Below, piece after piece: positions 1 through 7,045 of a stretch of 10,000 bases of DNA (the stretch's first letter is position 1; every line of letters begins with the position of its first letter). Below the pieces are notes generated by a model. It was given only the letters and a program-made list of their open reading frames with translations, did no database searches and was not told the DNA's origin. Position numbers and translations under genes: made by a program. The DNA comes from Treponema sp. (lineage in GTDB: Bacteria > Spirochaetota > Spirochaetia > Treponematales > Treponemataceae). Where the stretch lies: positions 1 through 10,000 of the forward strand of contig JAILNT010000408.1 of assembly GCA_024691265.1 (NCBI GenBank). Reading direction: 5' to 3'.

Positions 1-2
1 AA

Positions 3-1046
3 GATATTTCAACTAACAATTTTTTTGCCTTTCAATTAGATATGTCAGATTTTTTTTCAATAAGAACTGATATAACACTAAAAACAGCAAACATATTTGA
101 AGATTCAATTGGAAAAGATATAGATTCCACACTTATAATAAATGAACTTTCAGCTTTTTATCATAACGGAAATAATTTTCTATCAGTATTTGCAGGAACA
201 TTCGAACCATTTGGCTCGGATATATTTTTACAAAGACATTTTGGTATAAACAAGATTTCTTCCTATATAACAGAAAACTTTAGCTCTCTAAACAATCCTT
301 ATATATACAAATATGAAGATATAGGAGCTTCTTACACTTATAAAACTAAAAGTCTTGCAACAAGTATTTACATATATAAATATTCAGACACAGTAGAAGA
401 AACAGTAGAAAACGATGATGGCACAGAAGAAACAGAAGAAACAAAAAGAAATATCTTAAATACAGACCTTAGATTCACAGGTGTATTTAATTACTTTACA
501 TTTGATACATCGTTTGGATTATATGTTCCTTTCGAAAATGCAGCAGATGAAGAGGACGATGCAATCTTCGCAATAAAGGAAATAGGTTTTCATGGCGGAC
601 TTGAATTTCTTCTTGGCTCACCTGAAACAATATCCATTTTTACACAAGCAGGTCTAACTAATATAAGCTACAGTCCAAGTGACGGCTTCGGCATAGCAGA
701 TGATGCTATATACCTTTTATTTGAACCTCGATTCTATGATAGTAATTGTACAGTTGCATTTACCTTATATGGACTTAATGATAAAGTTATAGAAAATTCC
801 ATTTTCTTAACAGATGCAGTAGGTTTCAGCACAAGTATAGTAAAAAGCAATATAATAACAAAATCAGCTGCCATCGATTTAGGTACAGTCTTTGCAGGTT
901 CTATACCTGGCATCTATCTTAAAACCATAGGTGACTTTAGTGATTATAGTTCTTATTCAAACTTTATATTTACAACCTTTAGCCATATAAAAACTAAATC
1001 TGGCATATTTACAATAGCTGCAAACATTGTTCCTACTGCAATTTAG
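3..1046 (+). CDS. Outer-membrane beta-barrel protein, 3' part (5' end outside window)
   Basis: I do not recognise a specific family. The frame is open to the left edge, reading DISTNNFFAFQLD ahead of the Met at 42. That Met has no Shine-Dalgarno upstream and no signal peptide after it, so the gene almost certainly begins outside the window. The protein is a succession of short alternating polar/aromatic stretches separated by Asn/Ser/Gly turns, as expected of an outer-membrane barrel. Examples are NNFLSVFAGTFEPFGSD, SLATSIYIYKY and AIYLLFEPRF. A Thr/Glu-rich acidic loop (about residues 115-135 counted from the Met at 42) looks like a surface or periplasmic loop. The frame stops at TAG 1044-1046 after IVPTAI, without a terminal aromatic residue. 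The same frame continues 19 codons to TAA 1104-1106 with a plausible last strand (see findings), so the gene may be truncated. Role is inferred only from architecture. Confidence 0.6.
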   Translation, partial: DISTNNFFAFQLDMSDFFSIRTDITLKTANIFEDSIGKDIDSTLIINELSAFYHNGNNFLSVFAGTFEPFGSDIFLQRHFGINKISSYITENFSSLNNPYIYKYEDIGASYTYKTKSLATSIYIYKYSDTVEETVENDDGTEETEETKRNILNTDLRFTGVFNYFTFDTSFGLYVPFENAADEEDDAIFAIKEIGFHGGLEFLLGSPETISIFTQAGLTNISYSPSDGFGIADDAIYLLFEPRFYDSNCTVAFTLYGLNDKVIENSIFLTDAVGFSTSIVKSNIITKSAAIDLGTVFAGSIPGIYLKTIGDFSDYSSYSNFIFTTFSHIKTKSGIFTIAANIVPTAI

Positions 1047-1104
1047 AGAGATGATGCTACATTAGCTTATTTCAGATTTATATTAGGCTACAAAACAAAG
1101 ATAT

Positions 1105-1159
1105 AAAAAAAAAGCTAGCAGATTATAAAATGCAAAAAAGCACATCTCTGCTAGCTTTT
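1105..1159 (-). terminator. Rho-independent terminator of dapL, possibly bidirectional
   Basis: A perfect 13-bp inverted repeat pairs AAAAGCTAGCAGA (1110-1122) with TCTGCTAGCTTTT (1147-1159), with a 24-base loop. On the minus strand the stem runs into nine T residues (A-run 1105-1113 on plus), a classical U-tract 16 bases after the dapL stop. On the plus strand only four Ts follow, so it would stop the convergent barrel gene less efficiently. Confidence 0.85.
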
Positions 1160-1175
1160 CAAAAGTTACAAAAAC

Positions 1176-2399
1176 TTATATTTTAAGATTTGCAAGTCTT
1201 TTACAGGCTTCTTCAACATCTGCTCTATGTCCGAAAGAGCTAAAGCGAACAAAACTCTCTCCTGCAGGTCCAAAACCAGAACCTGGAGTTGTAACAACAT
1301 GACACTGATCAAGAATAGCGTCAAAAATATCCCAGCTCTTTTTTCCAGGAAAACGAACCCAAAGATAAGGAGCATTACCATCAGAATAAACTTCTACACC
1401 GGCATTCTTGAAAGAATCTGCTGTTAAAACAGACTTTATCAAACGGGCATTTTCAAGATAGTAGTCTACAAGACCTTTCATCTCTTTCAAGCCTTCATCA
1501 TCAAGAGCTGCCAATCCTCCAGCCTGGGCAATATTAGATGCACCATTGAACAAAGTTGTCATAACACGGTTCCAGTCATTTTTAACAGGAGTTCCGTCTT
1601 CATAAACAAGTTCACTAGGTACGATTGACCACCCCAAACGAACACCTGTGAATCCAGCCGGTTTAGAGAATGAATTTACTTCAATAGCACAGGTACGGCT
1701 ACCTTCAATCTCAAAAATAGTTTTAGGAAGCTTATCATCACGAATAAAACAAAAATAAGCTGCATCAAAAATAATAATACAACCATTCTTATTCGCATAA
1801 TCAACCAAACTCTTTAACTGTTCACGACTAGCAACAGCACCAGTAGGATTATTTGGAGAACAAAAATAAATAAGACTATTAGCCTTTATTTTAGATAAGT
1901 CAGGGAAAAAATTATTTTCAGGGCTACAGCTCATATAAGTAATGCCATTGTAACCATTTCCATTATTAGCACCTGCAGCACCATATACAACAGAGCCATC
2001 TACATATACAGGATATGCAGGGTCTTGAACTGCAACATTTACATCACGACCAAATAAAGTTTGAATTCTTCCAATATCACATTTTGCACCATCAGAAATA
2101 AAAACTTCATCAGCCCTTACTATATCTTTATAGAAAACACTAGCAATTTTTTCACGAAGTGCAGTATTTCCCTGCTCATCACCATAGCCAGAATATCCTT
2201 CTTTTGTACCGAGTGATAAAGCATAATCCGACATAGCTTTTGCAATATGCGGGGTTAAAGGTTCTGTAGTGTTACCGATTCCAAGACTGATTATCTTTGC
2301 ATCAGGATGGGCGGCAGCATACTCTCTTCTTCTCTTAGCAATCTCAGGAAACAAATATCCTGCAGTTAAATTAGAAAAACCAGTGTTTCTTTTAATCAT
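1176..2399 (-). CDS. dapL: LL-diaminopimelate aminotransferase (DapL)
   Basis: A PLP fold-type I aminotransferase. It converts tetrahydrodipicolinate plus glutamate to LL-2,6-diaminopimelate and 2-oxoglutarate in one step, bypassing the succinylase and acetylase routes to lysine and peptidoglycan precursors. At 407 residues it has the usual length. Visible landmarks are GYSGYGDEQG (68-77), SDGAKCD (102-108), SPNNPTG (181-187), the cofactor-binding FDAAY (211-215), SFSKPAGFTGVRLGW with Schiff-base Lys246 and phosphate-contacting Arg254, and TPGSGFGPAGESFVRFSSFG with substrate-carboxylate Arg385. From memory, the SFSKP..GF.G.RLGW wording and the start MIKRN...LT..YLF resemble chlamydial DapL more than the plant type. 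That similarity to the N-terminus supports the ATG at 2399 although no Shine-Dalgarno precedes it. It is cytoplasmic and appears to be transcribed alone from a promoter just upstream. Confidence 0.93.
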   Translation of the reverse strand: MIKRNTGFSNLTAGYLFPEIAKRRREYAAAHPDAKIISLGIGNTTEPLTPHIAKAMSDYALSLGTKEGYSGYGDEQGNTALREKIASVFYKDIVRADEVFISDGAKCDIGRIQTLFGRDVNVAVQDPAYPVYVDGSVVYGAAGANNGNGYNGITYMSCSPENNFFPDLSKIKANSLIYFCSPNNPTGAVASREQLKSLVDYANKNGCIIIFDAAYFCFIRDDKLPKTIFEIEGSRTCAIEVNSFSKPAGFTGVRLGWSIVPSELVYEDGTPVKNDWNRVMTTLFNGASNIAQAGGLAALDDEGLKEMKGLVDYYLENARLIKSVLTADSFKNAGVEVYSDGNAPYLWVRFPGKKSWDIFDAILDQCHVVTTPGSGFGPAGESFVRFSSFGHRADVEEACKRLANLKI

Positions 2400-2407
2400 A
2401 ATAAAAG

Positions 2408-2439
2408 AATTGTATTATAATCACGTCTTTTATACAATT
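2408..2439 (-). promoter_or_regulatory. dapL promoter with overlapping inverted repeat
   Basis: A perfect TATAAT on the minus strand (2414-2419) lies only 14 bases before the dapL ATG, implying a leader of under 10 bases, in keeping with the absent Shine-Dalgarno. No good -35 sits at 16-18 bases. A perfect inverted repeat, AATTGTAT (2408-2415) and ATACAATT (2432-2439) around 16 bases, overlaps the -10 and could be an operator. The -10 is seen; the regulatory role is inferred. Confidence 0.4.
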
Positions 2440-2523
2440 ATTTTATTCATGTTTTTATCTCAAAAATGCATATTTATACACTTTTAACAAGCAAAAATAA
2501 AATAATAATATATAAACTAAAAA

Positions 2524-2552
2524 TTTTAATCATAGTTTATTTTATGATAAAA
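2524..2552 (-). terminator. Weak AT hairpin at the end of the PcfJ-domain gene
   Basis: TTTTAATCATA (2524-2534) pairs with TATGATAAAA (2543-2552) with one bulged A and an 8-base loop, and a T-rich stretch follows on the minus strand. The right arm covers the stop codon at 2542-2544. The stem is almost all A-T, so this is at best a weak terminator. Confidence 0.25.
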
Positions 2553-4281
2553 TTATATTATGCTTAAAAGCCCAATATTCAAAAACCTTTTTATCCTCTC
2601 CCTTTAATTTATCATTATTTTTTCCAAGATATTGATTTGCAATATTACCAACTACTTCTATACACATTCTCATTTCTTTGTCTTTTACAGCATAAACAAT
2701 TAATGATTCTTTTGAAAGAACATAAGAGCCATAGCTTGCAACACAATTATGCATTTTGTCACCAACAGTCCTAAGTTCATCTACACCTTTTGGAAGCAAA
2801 AATTTATAACCATGTATATTATCTTTAAGCTTTAATTCCTCATCAGAATATTTGAACGGAATATTTTCTTCTTTTATAGAATTAGAAAATTTGGAAAGAA
2901 TATCATGAGTATATTTAGAAAAACCATTCTTAAAAATTGATTTTTTTAATTCTTCACCCAAATAGTCATAATAAAGCATAAACATATTAACACAGTCATA
3001 AAAATAATAATTATTACGTAAAATAATATGCATTGCAGCTAATTCACCACGAGCAGCAATAACTTTACTAACAAAAAAGTCAAAGCCATGGTTATCTTTA
3101 GCCTCATACAAAATATTTAAATTATTTAAAAGTTTATTAATTATGTTAAAATCCCTAAAACCCACAGTTAAAAGTTTTTTATAAAAAAATAAAATATCAG
3201 GATTTTTCATATAAAGTTTACGAATAAATCTGACATTTTTTATATTATACTTTTTACAAAATTCCTTAAAAATCTCAGGATTTTTCCTATTAACTTTTAT
3301 ATTAAGTAAATTAAATTTAGAAAGCAGTCTGTAAAGATTAGGTTCAAAAGGATATGTTACAAGTGAATAAATAAGCATCTCATTAGACTGGCAGGTATTA
3401 AAGGATAATTGTTTTCCAGCCCAAAGATTACGCATGATAAGTACTTTTTCTTTAATAAAATTGAACACCTCCTTGGGCATTTCATTCTTTTTTAACTCAA
3501 AATCATTATAACCTTGCCTGCAAATAATTTTTACACCTGAGTTAAAATCACAAAAAAGCTTTGTTTTTATATAAAAATTTACATCAGAAAAATCTTCATA
3601 TTCAAAAGCATCTTCGTTAACATTATAAACAGAAATGGTAAAAGATTTTTTTGTCCAATTTAATTCAATAGAAAAAGCAAATGTTTTCTTTTTAACACCA
3701 TTTTCATCATAAGTAAATTTTTCTGCCTTAGCAGCTTTTTCCATATATTCAGCAGATTTTATTTTATTTTCAAAATCTTCCGCAGAAAAATTCAAAATTT
3801 CAAAATCAGATTTTCTCTCAATTTTAGATAAATCAAATATTTTTATATTTCCATTTTCGTAAATATTTTCTAATTTACATCCTTCAACAACTTCAACAGC
3901 AGGAATATTTTTCAAATCATTAACATTTCCATTAAAAGGAATCCATTTTTTATCTCTCAATTCGAATAAATCTTTAGTAAAAGCATTAGTCTTAAAAAAT
4001 ACTAATTTTTTTTCAAAATCTTCATAACTGCATTCATTAAAACTTCCAGAAGCAAACTGCCTAAAAAAAAGATGCTTTTCAACATTATCACCAGTCATTT
4101 CAAACTGATTGAAATATTTTCTTAAAAAAGGATTCTCATCTAAAAAAGATTTTTCGTCTCCAGCTTCATAACTGTAAACTTTATTTATTTCTTCTGCTGG
4201 TACAAAATTCGAATAATTATTATCTTCCTGATTATTGTTTTTCTTATTAAAGAAATTAGAAAGCTTTTCAAAAAATGACAT
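2542..4281 (-). CDS. PcfJ-like domain protein with long unassigned N-terminal region
   Basis: A 579-residue Lys/Asn/Phe-rich protein with no signal peptide and no membrane segment, so probably cytoplasmic. Roughly the last 95 residues (about 483-575) match the PcfJ-like domain as I know it: a VDELRTVGDKMHNCVASYG core with His511 and Cys513, then a strand pair SLIVYAVKD / MRMCIEVVG, then NIANQYLGKNN with Gln550, and a closing Trp/Phe helix. The domain is named after PcfJ of enterococcal plasmid pCF10. Its biochemical activity is not known to me. Residues 1-480 are unrecognised: a charged N-terminus with an Asn run, a beta-rich middle (about 195-260), and helical segments at 310-470. Translation probably starts at ATG 4281, because AAGGAA (4291-4296) sits 9 bases upstream. 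That site overlaps the stop of the preceding FliG-like gene, so the two are likely co-translated. The reading frame is richer in A and T than the flanking genes. Confidence 0.65.
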   Translation of the reverse strand: MSFFEKLSNFFNKKNNNQEDNNYSNFVPAEEINKVYSYEAGDEKSFLDENPFLRKYFNQFEMTGDNVEKHLFFRQFASGSFNECSYEDFEKKLVFFKTNAFTKDLFELRDKKWIPFNGNVNDLKNIPAVEVVEGCKLENIYENGNIKIFDLSKIERKSDFEILNFSAEDFENKIKSAEYMEKAAKAEKFTYDENGVKKKTFAFSIELNWTKKSFTISVYNVNEDAFEYEDFSDVNFYIKTKLFCDFNSGVKIICRQGYNDFELKKNEMPKEVFNFIKEKVLIMRNLWAGKQLSFNTCQSNEMLIYSLVTYPFEPNLYRLLSKFNLLNIKVNRKNPEIFKEFCKKYNIKNVRFIRKLYMKNPDILFFYKKLLTVGFRDFNIINKLLNNLNILYEAKDNHGFDFFVSKVIAARGELAAMHIILRNNYYFYDCVNMFMLYYDYLGEELKKSIFKNGFSKYTHDILSKFSNSIKEENIPFKYSDEELKLKDNIHGYKFLLPKGVDELRTVGDKMHNCVASYGSYVLSKESLIVYAVKDKEMRMCIEVVGNIANQYLGKNNDKLKGEDKKVFEYWAFKHNIILS

Positions 4282-4296
4282 ATATACTATTTCCTT

Positions 4297-5031
4297 TCAA
4301 TAAACAAGGTCAGAAGAAGTCTCTTTATAAAAAAAAATTTCACCAGCATCCTTAAGTCTTCTAATTATGTTTGAAATATTATTACGAGCTTCAACAACAG
4401 ATTGCTTAGGTATAGGTCCCATATACTCAATATCTTCTTGTAACATAGAAGAAGCTCTATGTGACATATTTCTAAAAATCTTATCACAAACAACAGGATC
4501 CATTCCTTTCAAAGCTTTCGCAAGTTCTTGAGCATCAATTTCTCTCAAAACTTTTTGCACTGCTCTATCATCAAGAAAAACAATATCTTCAAATACACAT
4601 GATAATTTATTTATAATCATTGAAAATATAGGATTAACATTATAGATAGCCTTTAAGTAATAAGAAATGTCATAGCTTTTATTGTTAGACATTAAAAGAT
4701 TCCTAATTTTTTCAAACTCATTAAACTCCTGAAATCTAAGGGCATGAGCTGTTTCACTCAAAACATTTTTATCAAGGCAATTAACAGATTTTTTTTCTTC
4801 AGCAGAAATAATTTCAACTAACTTATCCGTAAATTTCTCACCATATTTTTCATTAAGAACGGTAAGTTCTTTTTCTCTTTTTTCCTTAGGCAAATATAAT
4901 AAACAATAAGCCAAAGACTTTAAAAAACCATCAGAAATATAATCTGTAAAAGATTTGTACATTAAATTTTCAAAATTAGAAAAATCTTTTAATAAATCTG
5001 CATCAACATTTTCAGATAAATCAGCTTCCAT
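4297..5031 (-). CDS. FliG C-terminal-domain-like protein (short, divergent)
   Basis: Residues about 143-236 clearly match the FliG C-terminal domain, which in the flagellar rotor contacts the stator and generates torque. Matches include FEDIVFLDDRAVQKVLREID, ALKGMD, KIFRNMSHRAS and NIIRRLKDAGEI. Compared with E. coli FliG, Lys264 is Lys175, Arg281 is Arg192, Asp288 is Glu199, Asp289 is Asp200, but Arg297 is replaced by Pro208. The MFxF hinge is SCVF (144-147) and the EHPQ motif of the middle domain is absent. At 244 residues it is about 100 shorter than typical FliG. The first 140 residues are helical and only faintly reminiscent of the N and middle domains. ATG 5031 is preceded by GAGG at a long 13-base spacing. 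It is probably a FliG paralogue rather than the main rotor protein. It could act in a variant switch complex or a non-motility role; its neighbours do not say which. Confidence 0.75.
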   Translation of the reverse strand: MEADLSENVDADLLKDFSNFENLMYKSFTDYISDGFLKSLAYCLLYLPKEKREKELTVLNEKYGEKFTDKLVEIISAEEKKSVNCLDKNVLSETAHALRFQEFNEFEKIRNLLMSNNKSYDISYYLKAIYNVNPIFSMIINKLSCVFEDIVFLDDRAVQKVLREIDAQELAKALKGMDPVVCDKIFRNMSHRASSMLQEDIEYMGPIPKQSVVEARNNISNIIRRLKDAGEIFFYKETSSDLVY

Positions 5032-5064
5032 TTCAACGCACCATCCTCAAAACTAATAATAAAA

Positions 5065-5070
5065 ATTATA
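5065..5070 (-). promoter_or_regulatory. Candidate -10 for the FliG-like/PcfJ-like pair
   Basis: TATAAT occurs on the minus strand 33 bases before the FliG-like ATG, downstream of the terminator at 5083-5123 that should insulate the pair from the barrel gene. No convincing -35 was found at standard spacing (CCTTTT at 17 bases). Confidence 0.35.
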
Positions 5071-5082
5071 ATGGCTAAAAAC

Positions 5083-5123
5083 AAAAAAAAAGGTTTTCAG
5101 AATATAAAATTCCGAAAACCTTT
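5083..5123 (-). terminator. Rho-independent terminator of the barrel-protein gene
   Basis: AAAGGTTTTC (5089-5098) pairs perfectly with GAAAACCTTT (5114-5123). The stem extends by three more pairs after one mismatch (GAA 5100-5102 with TTC 5110-5112), closing a 7-base loop. On the minus strand it runs into nine Ts (A-run 5083-5091). It lies 35 bases after the stop of the gene ending at 5159. Confidence 0.88.
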
Positions 5124-5158
5124 AAAGCTATATCAAATATCTAAAATGAGCTTTCAAA

Positions 5159-6922
5159 TTAGAACTGACATCTTACACTAGCTTCAACAAAAGCTTTATC
5201 ATGACCTGTAGTATTATCAGCTGTGAAGTTATAGAACTCACCGTTTTCATTATTGCTGTATACATAGCCACCAGTTAATGCTAAATAGAAGCCTTCATGA
5301 ATATTGTATTCAACTTTTGGCTGAATTACAAATTCTTTGTTTTCAATTCCCCAAATACCAGTACACTCAACCTTGAGTTTCTCATATAAGAAATTGTCGC
5401 TAAGATTGATAACAAGCTTGTTATGGCAATATTTGTCATCACTATTGTAATCAGCATCAAGAGCATTCTCTATCTCACCGTTCTTTAATACATAAGTACC
5501 TGTTTCCTGAACATTCAAGTTCATATTGTGGATAGGAAGATTGATATCAAAACCTGCAACCCAGGCAAGACTGTTATTCTTTACATAAGGGTCATCACCT
5601 GCAACGTCATCAGTTAAGTTATAAGCAAATTCAGCTCTTGTATTAAACAACCAGAAAACACGGGCAGCCTCAAGTCCGAATACCTGTAATCTGTCATAAT
5701 CAAGGAATTTATCACTATCGCTTGTACTTTCCCCTGCAAGAACCTTAGCAAGATATGTATTCATCTTACCATAATTTACTGTTGGCTGCTTATAGTGACC
5801 ATAATAGTAGCTTGCACCAAGGTCTGTCGAACCAACTGTTCCTGTTATACGAAGACCTGCCTGAGCATATTCTATTGTATTTGTATCAGGATATAAGCTT
5901 GATGAATCTGAAGAAATAGAAGATGCTGCCATCAATGCAGTTGTATAATTAGTATTTGCAGCTGTCAAATAAGCAGAAACGGCATCTTCAAGTGTAGCAA
6001 AAATAGTTGCGGTACTTGTTGCATCAAGACCATACTTTACCAAAGTAGATGCATTTTCTGTTATAAGTGCAGTTAAAGCTGTACCAGCCTCAGTATCATT
6101 TGCAGAATACTCTGCACTTAATGTAGAAATTTCTGCTGCAAGAAGTCTTGCATTTTCAAGATCTTCAACATAACTAGAAAGAATACTAGTTACTGAATTT
6201 GTTACTGTATCTGTCAGAGCAGAAAGTGTGGCTGGAACCCACTGACCACTTGAAGCAAAACGGTCTGCTGTCATCATAGGTGTGAAGACAGCCTGAATAC
6301 GCAAAGAAGAATCTGATGGAACGTTATATGATACAGATACCATAGGTTCTCCAATACGGCGTTCAAGGTAATCTGGGAAAATAAAATCTGTATAATCGTT
6401 AGCATTGAAGTTATCAAGAACATGGAGCTTATCACCTTTACCCCATACCATCTTCATTTTACCAGCTTCAAGCACCCAGTTTCCAAGATAAGAACGAGCA
6501 TAAACTTCATCAAGAATATCTTCTGGATGTTCTTTAATTGTATTCTGGTCAAATTTTAGAACAGCCTTCAAAGTGGTGTTTTCACCTTGATATTCCATAT
6601 CTGCCTTTAGATAAGAACCATTGTCAACTACAGAATCCTGAACTGCAATCTTATCAGATGTTTCATCATCATTATCATAACCATTAGTATTGATATAAGC
6701 TCTAGCACTAGCTCCTGTCTTGAGCCCCACAGACAAAGCTGGGTCAGAAGAAGAATAATCATCGAAACTATCAAAGCTATCAGAACCGTCAGATGAAAAA
6801 TCAGATGAATAGCTGTCATCTGAAGAAGTTGAAGTATCAACAGCTGATACTTCCTGAGCATAAGAAGCGGATGCAACAAGAGCAGCTGCAACACCTACAA
6901 ACATTTTCTTACTGATTTTCAT
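5159..6922 (-). CDS. Outer-membrane beta-barrel protein, putative partner of the MMPL/LolA-like system
   Basis: A 587-residue secreted protein. MKISKKMFVGVAAALVASA then SYA|QE gives a signal peptide cleaved after Ala22. Residues 29-60 are a Ser/Asp/Phe-rich acidic tract. A barrel-like series of strands starts near 62. NWVLEAGKMKMVWGKGDKL (148-166), followed by NFNANDYTDFIFPDYLERR (171-189), recalls the DUF1302 / alginate-export-like barrels, where a WG.GD segment precedes an N/D-rich turn. Residues 232-345 form a low-complexity Ala/Thr/Ser helical insert. Strands resume until the C-terminal Phe587 (ASVRCQF), the usual signal for barrel assembly. It follows the LolA-like gene, with its own likely promoter and hairpin between them. 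AAGGGAG (6935-6941) lies 12 bases before the ATG. By context it may receive or pass on the substrate of the pump. Exact family and function are not certain. Confidence 0.75.
   Translation of the reverse strand: MKISKKMFVGVAAALVASASYAQEVSAVDTSTSSDDSYSSDFSSDGSDSFDSFDDYSSSDPALSVGLKTGASARAYINTNGYDNDDETSDKIAVQDSVVDNGSYLKADMEYQGENTTLKAVLKFDQNTIKEHPEDILDEVYARSYLGNWVLEAGKMKMVWGKGDKLHVLDNFNANDYTDFIFPDYLERRIGEPMVSVSYNVPSDSSLRIQAVFTPMMTADRFASSGQWVPATLSALTDTVTNSVTSILSSYVEDLENARLLAAEISTLSAEYSANDTEAGTALTALITENASTLVKYGLDATSTATIFATLEDAVSAYLTAANTNYTTALMAASSISSDSSSLYPDTNTIEYAQAGLRITGTVGSTDLGASYYYGHYKQPTVNYGKMNTYLAKVLAGESTSDSDKFLDYDRLQVFGLEAARVFWLFNTRAEFAYNLTDDVAGDDPYVKNNSLAWVAGFDINLPIHNMNLNVQETGTYVLKNGEIENALDADYNSDDKYCHNKLVINLSDNFLYEKLKVECTGIWGIENKEFVIQPKVEYNIHEGFYLALTGGYVYSNNENGEFYNFTADNTTGHDKAFVEASVRCQF
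6743..6838 (-). repeat. Low-complexity Ser/Asp/Phe tract in the mature N-terminus of the barrel protein
   Basis: Codons 29-60 of the barrel gene encode almost only Ser and Asp with a few Phe, Tyr and Gly residues (for example SSDFSSDGSDSFDSFDD). It sits between the signal peptide and the first barrel strand, so it should be a flexible, strongly negative periplasmic segment. Its composition matches the repeats in the MMPL transporter. Confidence 0.7.
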
Positions 6923-6955
6923 TGTAACCTATCACTCCCTTAAAACACTTTAAAT

Positions 6956-6986
6956 AATAAAGGTGGTATTGTCTACCACCCTTATT
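6956..6986 (-). promoter_or_regulatory. Strong hairpin between LolA-like and barrel genes (leader stem-loop or attenuator)
   Basis: AATAAAGGTGGTA (6956-6968) and TACCACCCTTATT (6974-6986) form 12 pairs with one A-C mismatch and a TTGTC loop. On the minus strand the GC-rich part is followed by TTTATTATTT, so it could terminate transcripts from the LolA-like gene. It also falls about 8 bases after the predicted start of the barrel mRNA, where it could act as a stabilising 5' stem-loop. Confidence 0.65.
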
Positions 6987-7000
6987 GAGCTATACTCGAT

Positions 7001-7028
7001 ATTTTAATACAGAATTATAATTTGTCAG
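7001..7028 (-). promoter_or_regulatory. Likely promoter of the barrel-protein gene
   Basis: On the minus strand, CTGACA (7023-7028, 5 of 6 to consensus) is separated by 16 bases from TAAAAT (7001-7006, 5 of 6). It begins 17 bases after the stop of the LolA-like gene. A start near 6994 would give a leader of about 70 bases containing the 6956-6986 hairpin. Confidence 0.55.
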
Positions 7029-7045
7029 ATATTTTCTGCTATTAC

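Noticed and set aside
42..44. ATG at 42 as the true start of the plus-strand barrel gene
   Set aside because: The frame is open further left to the window edge, there is no Shine-Dalgarno before it, and no signal peptide follows, although an outer-membrane protein needs one.
2440..2523. AT-rich gap between dapL and the PcfJ-domain gene as an RNA gene or origin
   Set aside because: No stable GC-containing stem, no repeated boxes and no tRNA-like structure were seen; the sequence is simple AT-rich spacer.
5033..5044. Three-codon open frame (ATG GTG CGT TGA) just before the FliG-like start
   Set aside because: GAGG abuts its ATG with no spacing, so initiation is unlikely; it looks fortuitous.
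6628..6894. Leu/Ile/Met-rich open frame within the barrel gene on the same strand
   Set aside because: It is an alternative-frame reading of the Ser/Asp codons; the signal peptide and barrel sequence lie in the other frame.
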